A DNA stretch of 34,109 bases, from NCBI RefSeq assembly GCF_003949795.1, contig NZ_RPRY01000041.1, positions 1 through 34,109 of the forward strand, given 5' to 3'. Each line of letters opens with the position of its first letter. Positions within the stretch are counted from its first letter, which is position 1. Both the position numbers and the translations under genes were made by a program. Shown in pieces: positions 21,972 to 29,747 of this stretch. The notes below the pieces were generated by a model. It made no database searches. It worked only from the letters and a program-made list of their open reading frames with translations, and had not been told where the DNA came from. The DNA is from Streptomyces sp. WAC06614 (lineage in GTDB: Bacteria > Actinomycetota > Actinomycetes > Streptomycetales > Streptomycetaceae).

Positions 21972-24217
21972 GCCCGTACCCCCTCGGCGCCGGCCCCGCG
22001 GACGGCCGCCTCCCCGTCGCCGCCCTCCGGGTCCAGGTGCGGCAGCAGCCGGTCGAGCCGGCGGGGGATCCACCAGTTGGCCCGGCCCAGGAGGTTCATC
22101 GAGGCGGGCACCAGCAGCAGCCGGACCACGGTCGCGTCGAGGACCACGCTCACACCGAGCCCCAGCGCCAGCATCTTCACCACCGGGTCCGGGGACAGCA
22201 GGAAGGCCAGGAACACGCTGGTCATGACGATCGCGGCACAGGTGATGACCCGGGCGGTCGAGGCCAGGCCGGCCGCGACGCTCGCCCGGTCGTCCCCGGT
22301 GGCCAGCCAGTGCTCCCGGATCCGTGACAGGAGGAACACCTCGTAGTCCATCGACAGGCCGAAGACGATCGCGAACATCATCATCGGCACGTAGGACTCC
22401 ACCGGAACCGGCTCGTCCACGCCCAGCAGCGGCCCGCCCCAGCCCCACTGGAACACCGCCACCACGACACCGAACGACGCGCCGATCGACAGCAGGTTCA
22501 GCAGCGCGGCCTTGGCCGCGACCAGCGGACTGCGGAACACGACCAGCAGGAGCAGGAACGCCGCCGCCACGACCAGGCCCACGACCAGCGGCAGCCGGGC
22601 CGCGAGCACGTCGCGGAAGGTCTGCTGGCCCGCCGCCGGCCCGGTCGGATAGCCGGTGGCGTCGTGCGGGCCCAGGGTGTCGGGCAGCGTCTCGTCCGTC
22701 AGCCGGTGGATCAGGTCGGCGGTGGCCCGGTCCTGCGGGGCGCTGTCCGGGACCACGGTGGCCACCAGCAGGGCCCCGTCCGCGGTCGGCGCGGGCACCG
22801 TCGCCGAGGCGACGCCCGGCGTCCGGGTGAGCGCGCCGTAGAGCTCCTGGGCGACCTCGGTGCGCTCCCGGTCGGTCGCGCCCCCCTTGCCCAGGGTGAC
22901 CACGACGGTGACCGGCGCGTTCGTGCCGGGCCCGAACCCGTCGGCGATCAGGTCGTACGCGTGGCGCTCGGTCGAGCTCGCGGGTGACGCCCCCGCGTCG
23001 ACATGCCCCAGCCGCATCCCCGCGACCGGTACGGCGAGCACCCCCAGCACCAGCAGGCCCCCGACCAGCGCGGTCCACGGCCGGCGGCCGACCGCAGCCG
23101 CCCAGCGGTGCCACACGTCGCCGTCCCCCTCGGGCTCGTCGACCGGCTCGCGGACATGGAACCGGTCGATCCGCCGCCCGGCCAGGCCCAGCAGCGCAGG
23201 AGTCAGCGTGAGGGCGGCCAGCGCACCGGTCAGCACGGTGGTGGCCGCGGCCACGCCCAGCATCCCGATGAAGCCCACCCCGGAGGCGAACAGCCCGGCC
23301 AGGGCGACCGTCACGGTCAGCGCCGCCACCAGCACCGCCCGGCCGCTGGTGGCGACGGTCCGGCCGGCCGCCTCCGCCGGATCGGCCGTCCCGTGCAGCA
23401 GTTTGCGGTGCCGGGTCACCAGGAACAGCGCATAGTCCAGGCCCACGCCCAGGCCCATCATCACCGCCAGCGTCGGGGAGACCGCGGCCAGAGAGACCTG
23501 CGCCGCGGCCAGCCCCAGCGCCGCCAGCCCCGCCAGTACCCCGACCACGGCGCTGACCAGCGGGAACGCCGCCGCGGCCACACTGCCGAAGCCGAGCAGG
23601 AGCACCACCAGGGCGGTCACCACACCGATGGCCTCGGACACCCCGTGGGCACCGCCGGAGGCCGCGAGCTTGCCCAGCGGGCCGCCGTACTCCACCTCGA
23701 CCCCGTCCGCGCGCAGCGGCGCGACCGCCGCGTCGACCCGGTCGACGTACGAGGCGTCGAAGCGCGCCGGGGTCGAGGAGAAGCGGACGGTGAAGTACCC
23801 GGTCCGGCCGTCCTGGGTGACCGACCCGGGCGTGGAGAGCGGGTCGCTGACCGAGAGCACCTCCGGGAGCCGGGCCAGCTCCGCCCGCGCCGCCTCCACG
23901 TCCGCCCGGCGCGCGCCGAGCCCGCCGGGTCCGCCGGCCGACAGCACGATCTGCGCGGGGACCCCGCGGACCGCCGGCCCCCCGTGCGCGTCGAGCAGGT
24001 CGGCGCCGGTCTGGACCGAGGTGCCGGGAAGGCTGAAGTCGTCCTCGTAGCTGCCGCCCCAGAGCCGGTCGGCGCCGACGACGGCGACCAGGACCAGGAG
24101 CCAGGCGGCGATCACGAACCAGGGGCGGCGTGCACAGCCGCGCCCCACCCGGTGCAGCCGCCCCGGGCGTACTGCGGGAGCGGCCCCGGGCCGGGCGGCC
24201 CGGTCGGTGGTGGTCAT
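21968..24217 (-). CDS. MmpL-type RND-superfamily exporter
   Basis: The 749-residue protein has the MmpL architecture. A first helix (FVIAAWLLVLVAVVGADRLWGG) is followed by a large extracytoplasmic loop and five helices with GLGVGLDYALFLVTRHR, and then this half repeats with FGLSMDYEVFLLSRI. The Asp-Tyr pairs in the two GxxxDY-type motifs are the proton-relay residues of the family. MmpL proteins export lipids or glycolipids in actinobacteria; the cargo here is not evident. ATG at 24217 (MTTTDRAARPG) was chosen over one 84 bases upstream because the family homology starts shortly after it. It is divergent from a two-component system, which may control it, and coupled to the LmeA-like gene. Confidence 0.92.
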   Translation of the reverse strand: MTTTDRAARPGAAPAVRPGRLHRVGRGCARRPWFVIAAWLLVLVAVVGADRLWGGSYEDDFSLPGTSVQTGADLLDAHGGPAVRGVPAQIVLSAGGPGGLGARRADVEAARAELARLPEVLSVSDPLSTPGSVTQDGRTGYFTVRFSSTPARFDASYVDRVDAAVAPLRADGVEVEYGGPLGKLAASGGAHGVSEAIGVVTALVVLLLGFGSVAAAAFPLVSAVVGVLAGLAALGLAAAQVSLAAVSPTLAVMMGLGVGLDYALFLVTRHRKLLHGTADPAEAAGRTVATSGRAVLVAALTVTVALAGLFASGVGFIGMLGVAAATTVLTGALAALTLTPALLGLAGRRIDRFHVREPVDEPEGDGDVWHRWAAAVGRRPWTALVGGLLVLGVLAVPVAGMRLGHVDAGASPASSTERHAYDLIADGFGPGTNAPVTVVVTLGKGGATDRERTEVAQELYGALTRTPGVASATVPAPTADGALLVATVVPDSAPQDRATADLIHRLTDETLPDTLGPHDATGYPTGPAAGQQTFRDVLAARLPLVVGLVVAAAFLLLLVVFRSPLVAAKAALLNLLSIGASFGVVVAVFQWGWGGPLLGVDEPVPVESYVPMMMFAIVFGLSMDYEVFLLSRIREHWLATGDDRASVAAGLASTARVITCAAIVMTSVFLAFLLSPDPVVKMLALGLGVSVVLDATVVRLLLVPASMNLLGRANWWIPRRLDRLLPHLDPEGGDGEAAVRGAGAEGVRA

Positions 24218-24337
24218 CAGGGGTGGTCCTTGCCAGGAGGGGACGGAGGAAGGGCGGAGCGCGGGCCCGGTGGGGCCCGGGGCTCGCCCGTCACCGATCA
24301 TGGACGCCGATCACCAGGGGATCATGAGCGCATTGTC

Positions 24338-24353
24338 AGGCTTCGGTAAGGCT
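24338..24353. promoter_or_regulatory. Candidate OmpR-type response regulator site
   Basis: AGGCT occurs at 24338-24342 and again at 24349-24353, exactly 11 bases apart. This is the spacing used by winged-helix OmpR/PhoB regulators that bind head-to-tail. It lies in the 247-base gap between the MmpL gene and the divergent response regulator, so it could control both. Confidence 0.45.
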
Positions 24354-24464
24354 CCGGCCGCCGGCCCCCCGCCGCGACGCCCGCGGCCCGCGCCGCTGAC
24401 TAGCATGGACGCCGACCCAGGCCGCCCGCGGCTCCGTCCCGCGCCCACCCCTCCCGGAGCCGTC

Positions 24465-25163
24465 GTGAACCCTCGCAAGGGACTGGTCCTCATCGTGGAG
24501 GACGACCGGAACATCGCCACCCTCCAGCAGCTCTACCTGGAACGCGACGGCTACGGGACCGAGATCGCCGAGGACGGCGCCGCCGGCTTCGACGCCGTGC
24601 TGCGCCTGGCCCCGGCCGCGATCGTCCTGGACATCGGACTGCCCGGCCTGGACGGGGTGACGTTCTGCCGGCGGTTGCGCGAGCGCGGCGACTGGACCCC
24701 GGTGCTGCTGGTCACCGCCCGCGGCGACGAGGCGGACCGCATCCTCGGCCTGGAACTGGGCGCCGACGACTACCTCACCAAGCCCTTCTCCCCGGGCGAA
24801 CTGGTCGCCCGGGTCAACGCCGTGCTGCGCCGCGCGACCGCAGCGGGCCGGCCGGCCGTGCCCGCCGTGCACGTCCGCGGGACGTTGCGGGTCGATCCGG
24901 GCCGCCGCACCGTCCACGTGGACGGCGTCCCCGTCGAGTTCACCGCGCTGGAACTGGACCTGCTCGACCACCTGCTGGCCCACCGCGGCCAGGTCTTCAG
25001 CCGGGTCCAGCTCCTCGACCAGGTCTGGGGCGGCTCCGCCCACCGGGACCCCCGCGTGGTCGACGTCTACGTCTCCCAGATCCGCGGCAAGCTGGGCGAC
25101 GCCAGCCCGATCCGCACCGTACGGGGCGTCGGCTACAGCGCGACCGACGAGGACCGGCCGTGA
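24465..25163 (+). CDS. OmpR-family response regulator
   Basis: The 232-residue product has a receiver domain with the acidic pair D13/D14 (VEDDRN), phosphoacceptor D56 (VLDIGLPGLDG), T84 and K106 (LTKPFSPGEL). A winged-helix DNA-binding domain follows (about residues 135-228: RTVHVDGVPVEFTALELDLL, ending RTVRGVGY). GTG at 24465 has cggag five bases upstream and starts just before the first beta strand. ATG 24405 is in frame but adds a Pro/Arg-rich extension. It overlaps the sensor kinase by four bases (GTGA), the usual paired arrangement. Confidence 0.93.
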   Translation: MNPRKGLVLIVEDDRNIATLQQLYLERDGYGTEIAEDGAAGFDAVLRLAPAAIVLDIGLPGLDGVTFCRRLRERGDWTPVLLVTARGDEADRILGLELGADDYLTKPFSPGELVARVNAVLRRATAAGRPAVPAVHVRGTLRVDPGRRTVHVDGVPVEFTALELDLLDHLLAHRGQVFSRVQLLDQVWGGSAHRDPRVVDVYVSQIRGKLGDASPIRTVRGVGYSATDEDRP

Positions 25164-26596
25164 CGCCGGGACGCGCCGGCGCAGCGGCGACGACCGGGAA
25201 CCGGGGCCGCCGCACCCTCGCCCGCGAACTCGTCCTGTTCGCCGGGTTCGTCGCCCTGGTGGCCGTCCTGCTCAGCGGGGTCACCGCCTGGTACACCGCG
25301 CGCGGGAACGCCGAGGCGCAGGAACGCGACCGGCTCGCCCGGCAGGCCACCGTCCTCAGCCGGGTGCCACGACTGTCCGCCCTGCTGGTGGAGGGCGAGC
25401 AGCAGATCGCCGGCGCCAACGGCGTCCGGCTCGCCGTCCTCGACCCCTCCGGGGCGCTCACCGGCCCGGCCGCCGACGCCGTCAGCCACGCCGGGCGGGA
25501 CCGGCTGCTCACGCACCGGCCGCTGTCCACGACCGCGACGCTGGACGGACAGGAGGTCCTGGTGGAGGGCCGGGCGGGCCGCGCCGGGGGAGTGGTCCTC
25601 ACCAAGGCCACCACCGAGGTCGACGCGGCCGCCGCCCGGATCCGCCGCAACCTGGTCCTGCCGCTGTGCGCGGGCCTGCTCGGCGCCGGCGCGGCCGGCC
25701 TGCTCCTGGCCCGGCGCATCGCCCGCCCGCTGACCGCCGCGGCCGGGGTGGCGGGCCGGCTGGCGGCGGGCGAACGCGGGACCACCGCCACCGCACCCGA
25801 CGAGGACCCCCGGGCCGCCGCCGGGCCCCGGGAGGTGGCCGAGGTGAGCCGGGCCCTGGCCGTCCTGGACCGGGAACTGGCACGCAGCGAGGAACGCCGC
25901 CGGGAGTTCCTGCTGTCGGTCTCCCACGAGATCCGTACGCCGCTCACCACGATCCGCGGCTACGCCGAGGCCCTGGCCGACGGGGTCGTCCCCGCCGACC
26001 GGGTCCCGGCGACGGGACGCCTGCTCGGCGCCGAGTCGGAGCGCCTGGACCGCTTCCTGCGCGACCTGCTGGACCTGGCCCGCCTGGAGGCCGACGCCGC
26101 GGACTTCCGGATCGACACCACCGACACGGACCTGACCGCGCTGGTCACCCACGCGGCCGGGACCTGGCGCGAACGCTGCGCCCGGCACGGGGTCCGGTTC
26201 GCCCTGGAGCGGCCGGAGTCCGGCCCGCCGCTGACGCTCCGCACCGACGGCTTCCGGGTCCGGCAGCTCGCCGACTGCCTGCTGGAGAACGCCCTCCGGC
26301 TCACCCCGGAGGGCGGGCCCGTCGTCCTGGCCGTGGCCCCCGCCCCCGAGGGCGGCGGCGCCCTCCTCCAGGTCCGGGACGGCGGCCCGGGCCTCACGGA
26401 CGAGGACGTGGAGGTCGCCTTCGAACGCGGAGCCCTGCACGACCGCTACCGCGGGGAACGGCCCGTCGGCAGCGGGCTGGGCCTGGCCATCGCCCACCGG
26501 CTCGCCACCCGGCTCGGCGGCACCCTCACCGTGCTCGGCCACGGCCCGGAGGGCGGCGCGGCCTTCACGCTGACCCTGCCCGCCGACCCCCCGTAG
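25160..26596 (+). CDS. Sensor histidine kinase
   Basis: This 478-residue membrane kinase has two transmembrane helices (about 22-45 and 164-185) flanking an extracytoplasmic sensor loop of about 118 residues, then a HAMP region (RRIARPLTAAAGVAGRLAAG). The dimerisation/phosphoacceptor box is LLSVSHEIRTPLTTIRGYAE with His256. The ATPase domain carries LLENALRLTPEGG (N box), DGGPGL (G1), and GSGLGLAIAHRLATRLGG (G2). It phosphorylates the response regulator encoded just upstream. The signal is unknown; because the system is divergent from an MmpL/LmeA pair, envelope stress is a reasonable inference. Confidence 0.93.
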   Translation: MTPGRAGAAATTGNRGRRTLARELVLFAGFVALVAVLLSGVTAWYTARGNAEAQERDRLARQATVLSRVPRLSALLVEGEQQIAGANGVRLAVLDPSGALTGPAADAVSHAGRDRLLTHRPLSTTATLDGQEVLVEGRAGRAGGVVLTKATTEVDAAAARIRRNLVLPLCAGLLGAGAAGLLLARRIARPLTAAAGVAGRLAAGERGTTATAPDEDPRAAAGPREVAEVSRALAVLDRELARSEERRREFLLSVSHEIRTPLTTIRGYAEALADGVVPADRVPATGRLLGAESERLDRFLRDLLDLARLEADAADFRIDTTDTDLTALVTHAAGTWRERCARHGVRFALERPESGPPLTLRTDGFRVRQLADCLLENALRLTPEGGPVVLAVAPAPEGGGALLQVRDGGPGLTDEDVEVAFERGALHDRYRGERPVGSGLGLAIAHRLATRLGGTLTVLGHGPEGGAAFTLTLPADPP

Positions 26597-26626
26597 CCGC
26601 CGACCCGCCCGGCCGGGCCCGGCCGT

Positions 26627-27085
26627 TCACTCGATGCGGATCCAGTGCAGCAGCCCGTACCCGAGGGCCAGCAGCAGCGCCGTCAGCGGCCACTGGTACA
26701 GCAGCCCCGGCCCGGCGACGTACAGGGAGAGCACCCCGTACGCGGCGGCGGCCGTGCCCAGGAACCACTGGAGCCACTCGGGCAGCCGTACGACGCGCAC
26801 CAGGAGGACGAGGACGACCGCGCAGGCCGGGAGCAGCCACGGGTACTGCGGAGTCGGCCCCCAGCTCACGACGGCGTCGCGGACCCGGGGGTAGTCCTCG
26901 GAGGCCACCTGGTGCGCGGCGAGCTCGAACGGCGCCCGCCACTTCGGGGCCAGCTCGGCCGACTTCTCGAACGGCAGCCGCCACTGCCACAGCACCAGCA
27001 ACTGCCACACCAGCAGCGTCAGCGCGCCCGCCTGCCCGAACCGGGCGAAGGGCCCGAGCCCGGCCTCCGAGCGCGGGACGACCAC
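26627..27085 (-). CDS. Four-helix membrane protein at the end of the kinase-E2-E1/JAB operon
   Basis: The 152-residue protein is not one I recognise. It has one helix near 17-36 (QAGALTLLVWQLLVLWQW), a soluble loop of about 45 residues, and three further helices (about 82-100, 103-123, 129-147), ending HWIRIE. Trp residues cluster at helix ends. GTG at 27085 lies within the 3' end of the JAB-E1 gene, giving a 67-base overlap. No alternative start fits without losing the first helix. The overlap ties its expression to the E1/JAB protein, so it may anchor the conjugation module at the membrane or be its target; both are inferences. Confidence 0.72.
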   Translation of the reverse strand: MVVPRSEAGLGPFARFGQAGALTLLVWQLLVLWQWRLPFEKSAELAPKWRAPFELAAHQVASEDYPRVRDAVVSWGPTPQYPWLLPACAVVLVLLVRVVRLPEWLQWFLGTAAAAYGVLSLYVAGPGLLYQWPLTALLLALGYGLLHWIRIE

Positions 27086-29145
27086 CCGCCGCCCCGGCCG
27101 TGGTCCCGGGGGTCGCTGCGCAGCGCGGGCGTCCCGCACACCGGGCACTCGGGCCGGCTGCCGGTGCGCAGCCAGACGCTCTGGAAGGCGTGCTGGCCGG
27201 GCGCCTGGCCGAGGACCATGGGGAAGAACCAGTGGTCGGGTTCCATCGCGAACTGCACCATGGACAGCCGCTCGTCCAACGGCTTGGCCAGGAAGCCGCC
27301 GATCCGGTCGGACCCCGACCGGCCGTGCAGCAGCGCCAGGGCGATCTTCGCCGCCGCCGCGGACACGTGCTGGATGTCCGGCAGCAGACCCGGCACCGCG
27401 TACGTCCGTCCCGTGCCGTAGTCCGTGCGCGGCTGGTGCCCGAGCTCGCCCAGCACCTCGCGCACCCCGCCCGTGGCACAGCTCCAGCAGGGCGAGCCCT
27501 GCGTCGTGAACACGATCTCGCCGCCCGCCGCGCCCTCGTAGAGGCCGACGAACACGGTGGGCCGGCCGACGAAGTAGGAGAGGTGGTTCAGGCGCTGCTG
27601 GGCCTGGTTGTCGTCGGTCGCGGCGATCACCAGGTCCGCGCCGGAGATGAGCTGGAGCCAGGTGTGACTGTCCAGCGCGGCGACCTCCCGCCCGTGCCAG
27701 CGGACCACCAGCTTGCGGTTGATCCGGCGCAGCCGGCGCGCGGCCATCCGGGCCTTGTTCCCGCCGATGTCCTTGACCCCGAACAGCGCCCGGCCCACGT
27801 TGGCCGGCTCCACCCGGTCGGGATCGACCAGGGTCAGCCGTCCCACCCCCGAGCGGACCAGGACGTCCGCCAGGTAGCTGCCCACCGAGCCCACCCCGAT
27901 CAGCAGGATGTGGGCCTCGGCCAGGGTCGGGGAGAGCAGGCCGGCGGTCCGGGCGAACAGGCCCGCCCGGACGGCCCGGGCGCGCCCGATGCCCAGGCGC
28001 CACGCCAGCCGCCGGGTCACCCCGGGCCGGCGGGCCGGGGGCCGGCCCGCCGGGGCGCCGTCCCGGCCGCCGCCCCGGGCCTGGTCCCCGTCCGGCTCCC
28101 GGGCCGGGTCCGCCGCCGGCTCCGGGTCCGCTCCCGGGGACATCTCCGGTGGCATCTCCCGGGTCACGTCCGGCGTCGTGCTCTGCGTCATCAGCCGGGT
28201 CACGTCCTGCGGCCGCGCCCGGGGCTGCGGCGCCTCCGGTGCCCAGCCGCCGGGCGACTGCTGGGCCGCGTACGACGCCGGGGACAGCAGCGACGACTCC
28301 GGGGAGGCGTACGACTCATGGGTGTCCGACGGCTTCGCGGGCTCGTACGGCTCCGCCGCCTGCGGCACGTGCAGCGCCTGCGGCACCGGCTGTACCGGGC
28401 CCCGCAACGCGTGGGCGAGCCGGTCCAGTTCGGGGACCCGGTGGTCCCAGACCAGCTCGTGCACGGTCAGCTCCCCGTCGTAGCCGCTCGCCTCCAGCAG
28501 CAGCGGCGCCACGAGGGGGAAGTCCGGGGTGACGAACAGGTGCCGGCGCGGGGCGCCCGGGGTCTCCTCCCCGGGCAGCACCACGCTCACCCCCGGCACC
28601 CCGCGGATCACCGTGGTGCGGGCCAGCTCCGGCGCCCACGGCAGCCCCGCCTGGCGGACGGCGGCGGCCATCGGGACCACCACCGGCCGCATCGGGGACA
28701 GCCGGACCTCCCGGGCCGACCACGCCGCGCCGAAGAACGACACCCGTGCCGTCCCGGTCAGCAGCTCGTGCTGCTTCAGCGGGCTGCGGGTGTCGTGCGT
28801 CACGATCGGCGCGAGGTAGCGGCCGAGTTCGGGGATGGAGTCCAACGCCCGCCCGTACTCGTGGTGGTCCTGGCGCGAGGGGTGGGGCATGCCCGCCGGG
28901 TGCGAATGGACGATCCCCTTGAACCGCTCGGGACCGGCCTCCTCCCGCCGGGCGATCTCGTCCAGCAGCCAGGGGGTGTTGCTGTACTCCACCTGCGTCA
29001 CGTGGGCGTGAGCGTCGTGGACGAAAGCGGTCAGGACGTCCCGGCCGCGCAGCCCGAGCAGGGCGCCGCCCTGCTCGGGCCGCGGCAGGCCGATGTCCGT
29101 GCCCACCTGGTCGATCACGTAGTCGAAGACGTGTACGGGCAGCAC
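27019..29145 (-). CDS. JAB/JAMM isopeptidase fused to a ThiF/E1-like adenylyltransferase
   Basis: A 708-residue fusion. The N-terminal JAB domain (about 1-150) has the full JAMM set: E24 in PEQGGALLG, H80 and H82 in HSHP, S90 and D93, in exact HxH-x7-SxxD spacing, so it should be an active zinc isopeptidase. Residues 260-380 are a Pro/Ala/Glu-rich linker. The C-terminal ThiF/E1 domain (about 400-675) has the nucleotide motif GVGSVG (417-422), D441, R452, K464 and D511/D512, and two Cys pairs, CWSC (553-556) and CPVC (667-670), probably zinc ligands. C553 or C556 could also carry the thioester. Residues 165-250 are conserved-looking but unassigned. GTG 29145 has taggag eight bases upstream, overlapping the E2 gene's stop. 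One protein would thus both activate and remove a ubiquitin-like tag. Confidence 0.9.
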   Translation of the reverse strand: MLPVHVFDYVIDQVGTDIGLPRPEQGGALLGLRGRDVLTAFVHDAHAHVTQVEYSNTPWLLDEIARREEAGPERFKGIVHSHPAGMPHPSRQDHHEYGRALDSIPELGRYLAPIVTHDTRSPLKQHELLTGTARVSFFGAAWSAREVRLSPMRPVVVPMAAAVRQAGLPWAPELARTTVIRGVPGVSVVLPGEETPGAPRRHLFVTPDFPLVAPLLLEASGYDGELTVHELVWDHRVPELDRLAHALRGPVQPVPQALHVPQAAEPYEPAKPSDTHESYASPESSLLSPASYAAQQSPGGWAPEAPQPRARPQDVTRLMTQSTTPDVTREMPPEMSPGADPEPAADPAREPDGDQARGGGRDGAPAGRPPARRPGVTRRLAWRLGIGRARAVRAGLFARTAGLLSPTLAEAHILLIGVGSVGSYLADVLVRSGVGRLTLVDPDRVEPANVGRALFGVKDIGGNKARMAARRLRRINRKLVVRWHGREVAALDSHTWLQLISGADLVIAATDDNQAQQRLNHLSYFVGRPTVFVGLYEGAAGGEIVFTTQGSPCWSCATGGVREVLGELGHQPRTDYGTGRTYAVPGLLPDIQHVSAAAAKIALALLHGRSGSDRIGGFLAKPLDERLSMVQFAMEPDHWFFPMVLGQAPGQHAFQSVWLRTGSRPECPVCGTPALRSDPRDHGRGGGWSSRARRPGSGPSPGSGRRAR

Positions 29146-29156
29146 CGCGGGCGCTC

Positions 29157-29747
29157 CTACTGGTTGCGGTTGAACGGGAACGGGTGGCCCATGCGGACGA
29201 AGTCCACGCCGAGCGCCCAGGCGGCCGACCGGGCGTACGCCTCCTCCAGGGTGGGCTGGCCGGAGCCGGGCCGGTCGGAGAGGCAGATCTTGCCGCTGTA
29301 GTAGAGGTGGAAGCCGTGCTGGTCGTGGTCGGGCAGCGACTCCAGCTCGGGCTCCAGCAGCCGCACCTTGTAGTCGGTGCCGTCGAAGTGCGCGCACATC
29401 ACGTAGGTGTTCCGGAACTCGGTGACGATCTCGTACACCCAGCCCTCGGCGCCGGGGGAGTCCTCGTAGTACGTGCCCTGCGGCATCTTGGTCTCCGCCA
29501 CCCGGAACTCCTCGGCCAGCCGCGCCGAATGGCCGCCCGGCACGCCGCGGCGGGCCGCGAACGTGCTGTGCGGGACCTTCGACAGCGGGGCGTCGCTCTC
29601 GCCGCCGTTGCCGAGCCGGACCCGGCCGCTGCGGTCGACGTACACCTGCTCCTGCCCGCCGTGCGGGTTCTCGGTTCTCTTGGCCTGACTGGCGAAGAAG
29701 CTCTCGCGGATGGCGTTGAGGTCGTACATGTCGGCCATGGTCCTCAT
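29157..29747 (-). CDS. E2-like (ubiquitin-conjugating-enzyme-like) protein
   Basis: The 196-residue protein has a variable N-terminus (1-75), then a region with E2-like order. There are beta strands (GWVYEIVTEFRNTYVMCAHF), an extended turn, HGFHLYYSGKICLSD with Cys155 where the catalytic Cys of E2 enzymes sits, and helices (TLEEAYARSAAWALGVDF) after it. The H-x-YYSGKICL pattern matches bacterial E2-like proteins of the RWD/UBC fold; the identification rests on pattern and context, not a search. ATG 29747 overlaps the kinase stop by four bases (ATGA); ATG 29738 or 29729 are alternatives. The E1/JAB gene starts 11 bases after its stop. It is expected to carry a ubiquitin-like protein as a thioester from the E1 domain. 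Confidence 0.72.
   Translation of the reverse strand: MRTMADMYDLNAIRESFFASQAKRTENPHGGQEQVYVDRSGRVRLGNGGESDAPLSKVPHSTFAARRGVPGGHSARLAEEFRVAETKMPQGTYYEDSPGAEGWVYEIVTEFRNTYVMCAHFDGTDYKVRLLEPELESLPDHDQHGFHLYYSGKICLSDRPGSGQPTLEEAYARSAAWALGVDFVRMGHPFPFNRNQ

Noticed and set aside
26607-26618. GCCCGGCCGGGC as a terminator between convergent genes
   Set aside because: It is a perfect palindrome without loop space, so it would not form a stable hairpin; it is common by chance in such GC-rich DNA.
27019-29145. Simple ThiF/MoeB cofactor-biosynthesis enzyme
   Set aside because: The N-terminal JAMM domain and the adjacent E2-like gene do not fit thiamine or molybdopterin synthesis, and no thi or moa genes are present.
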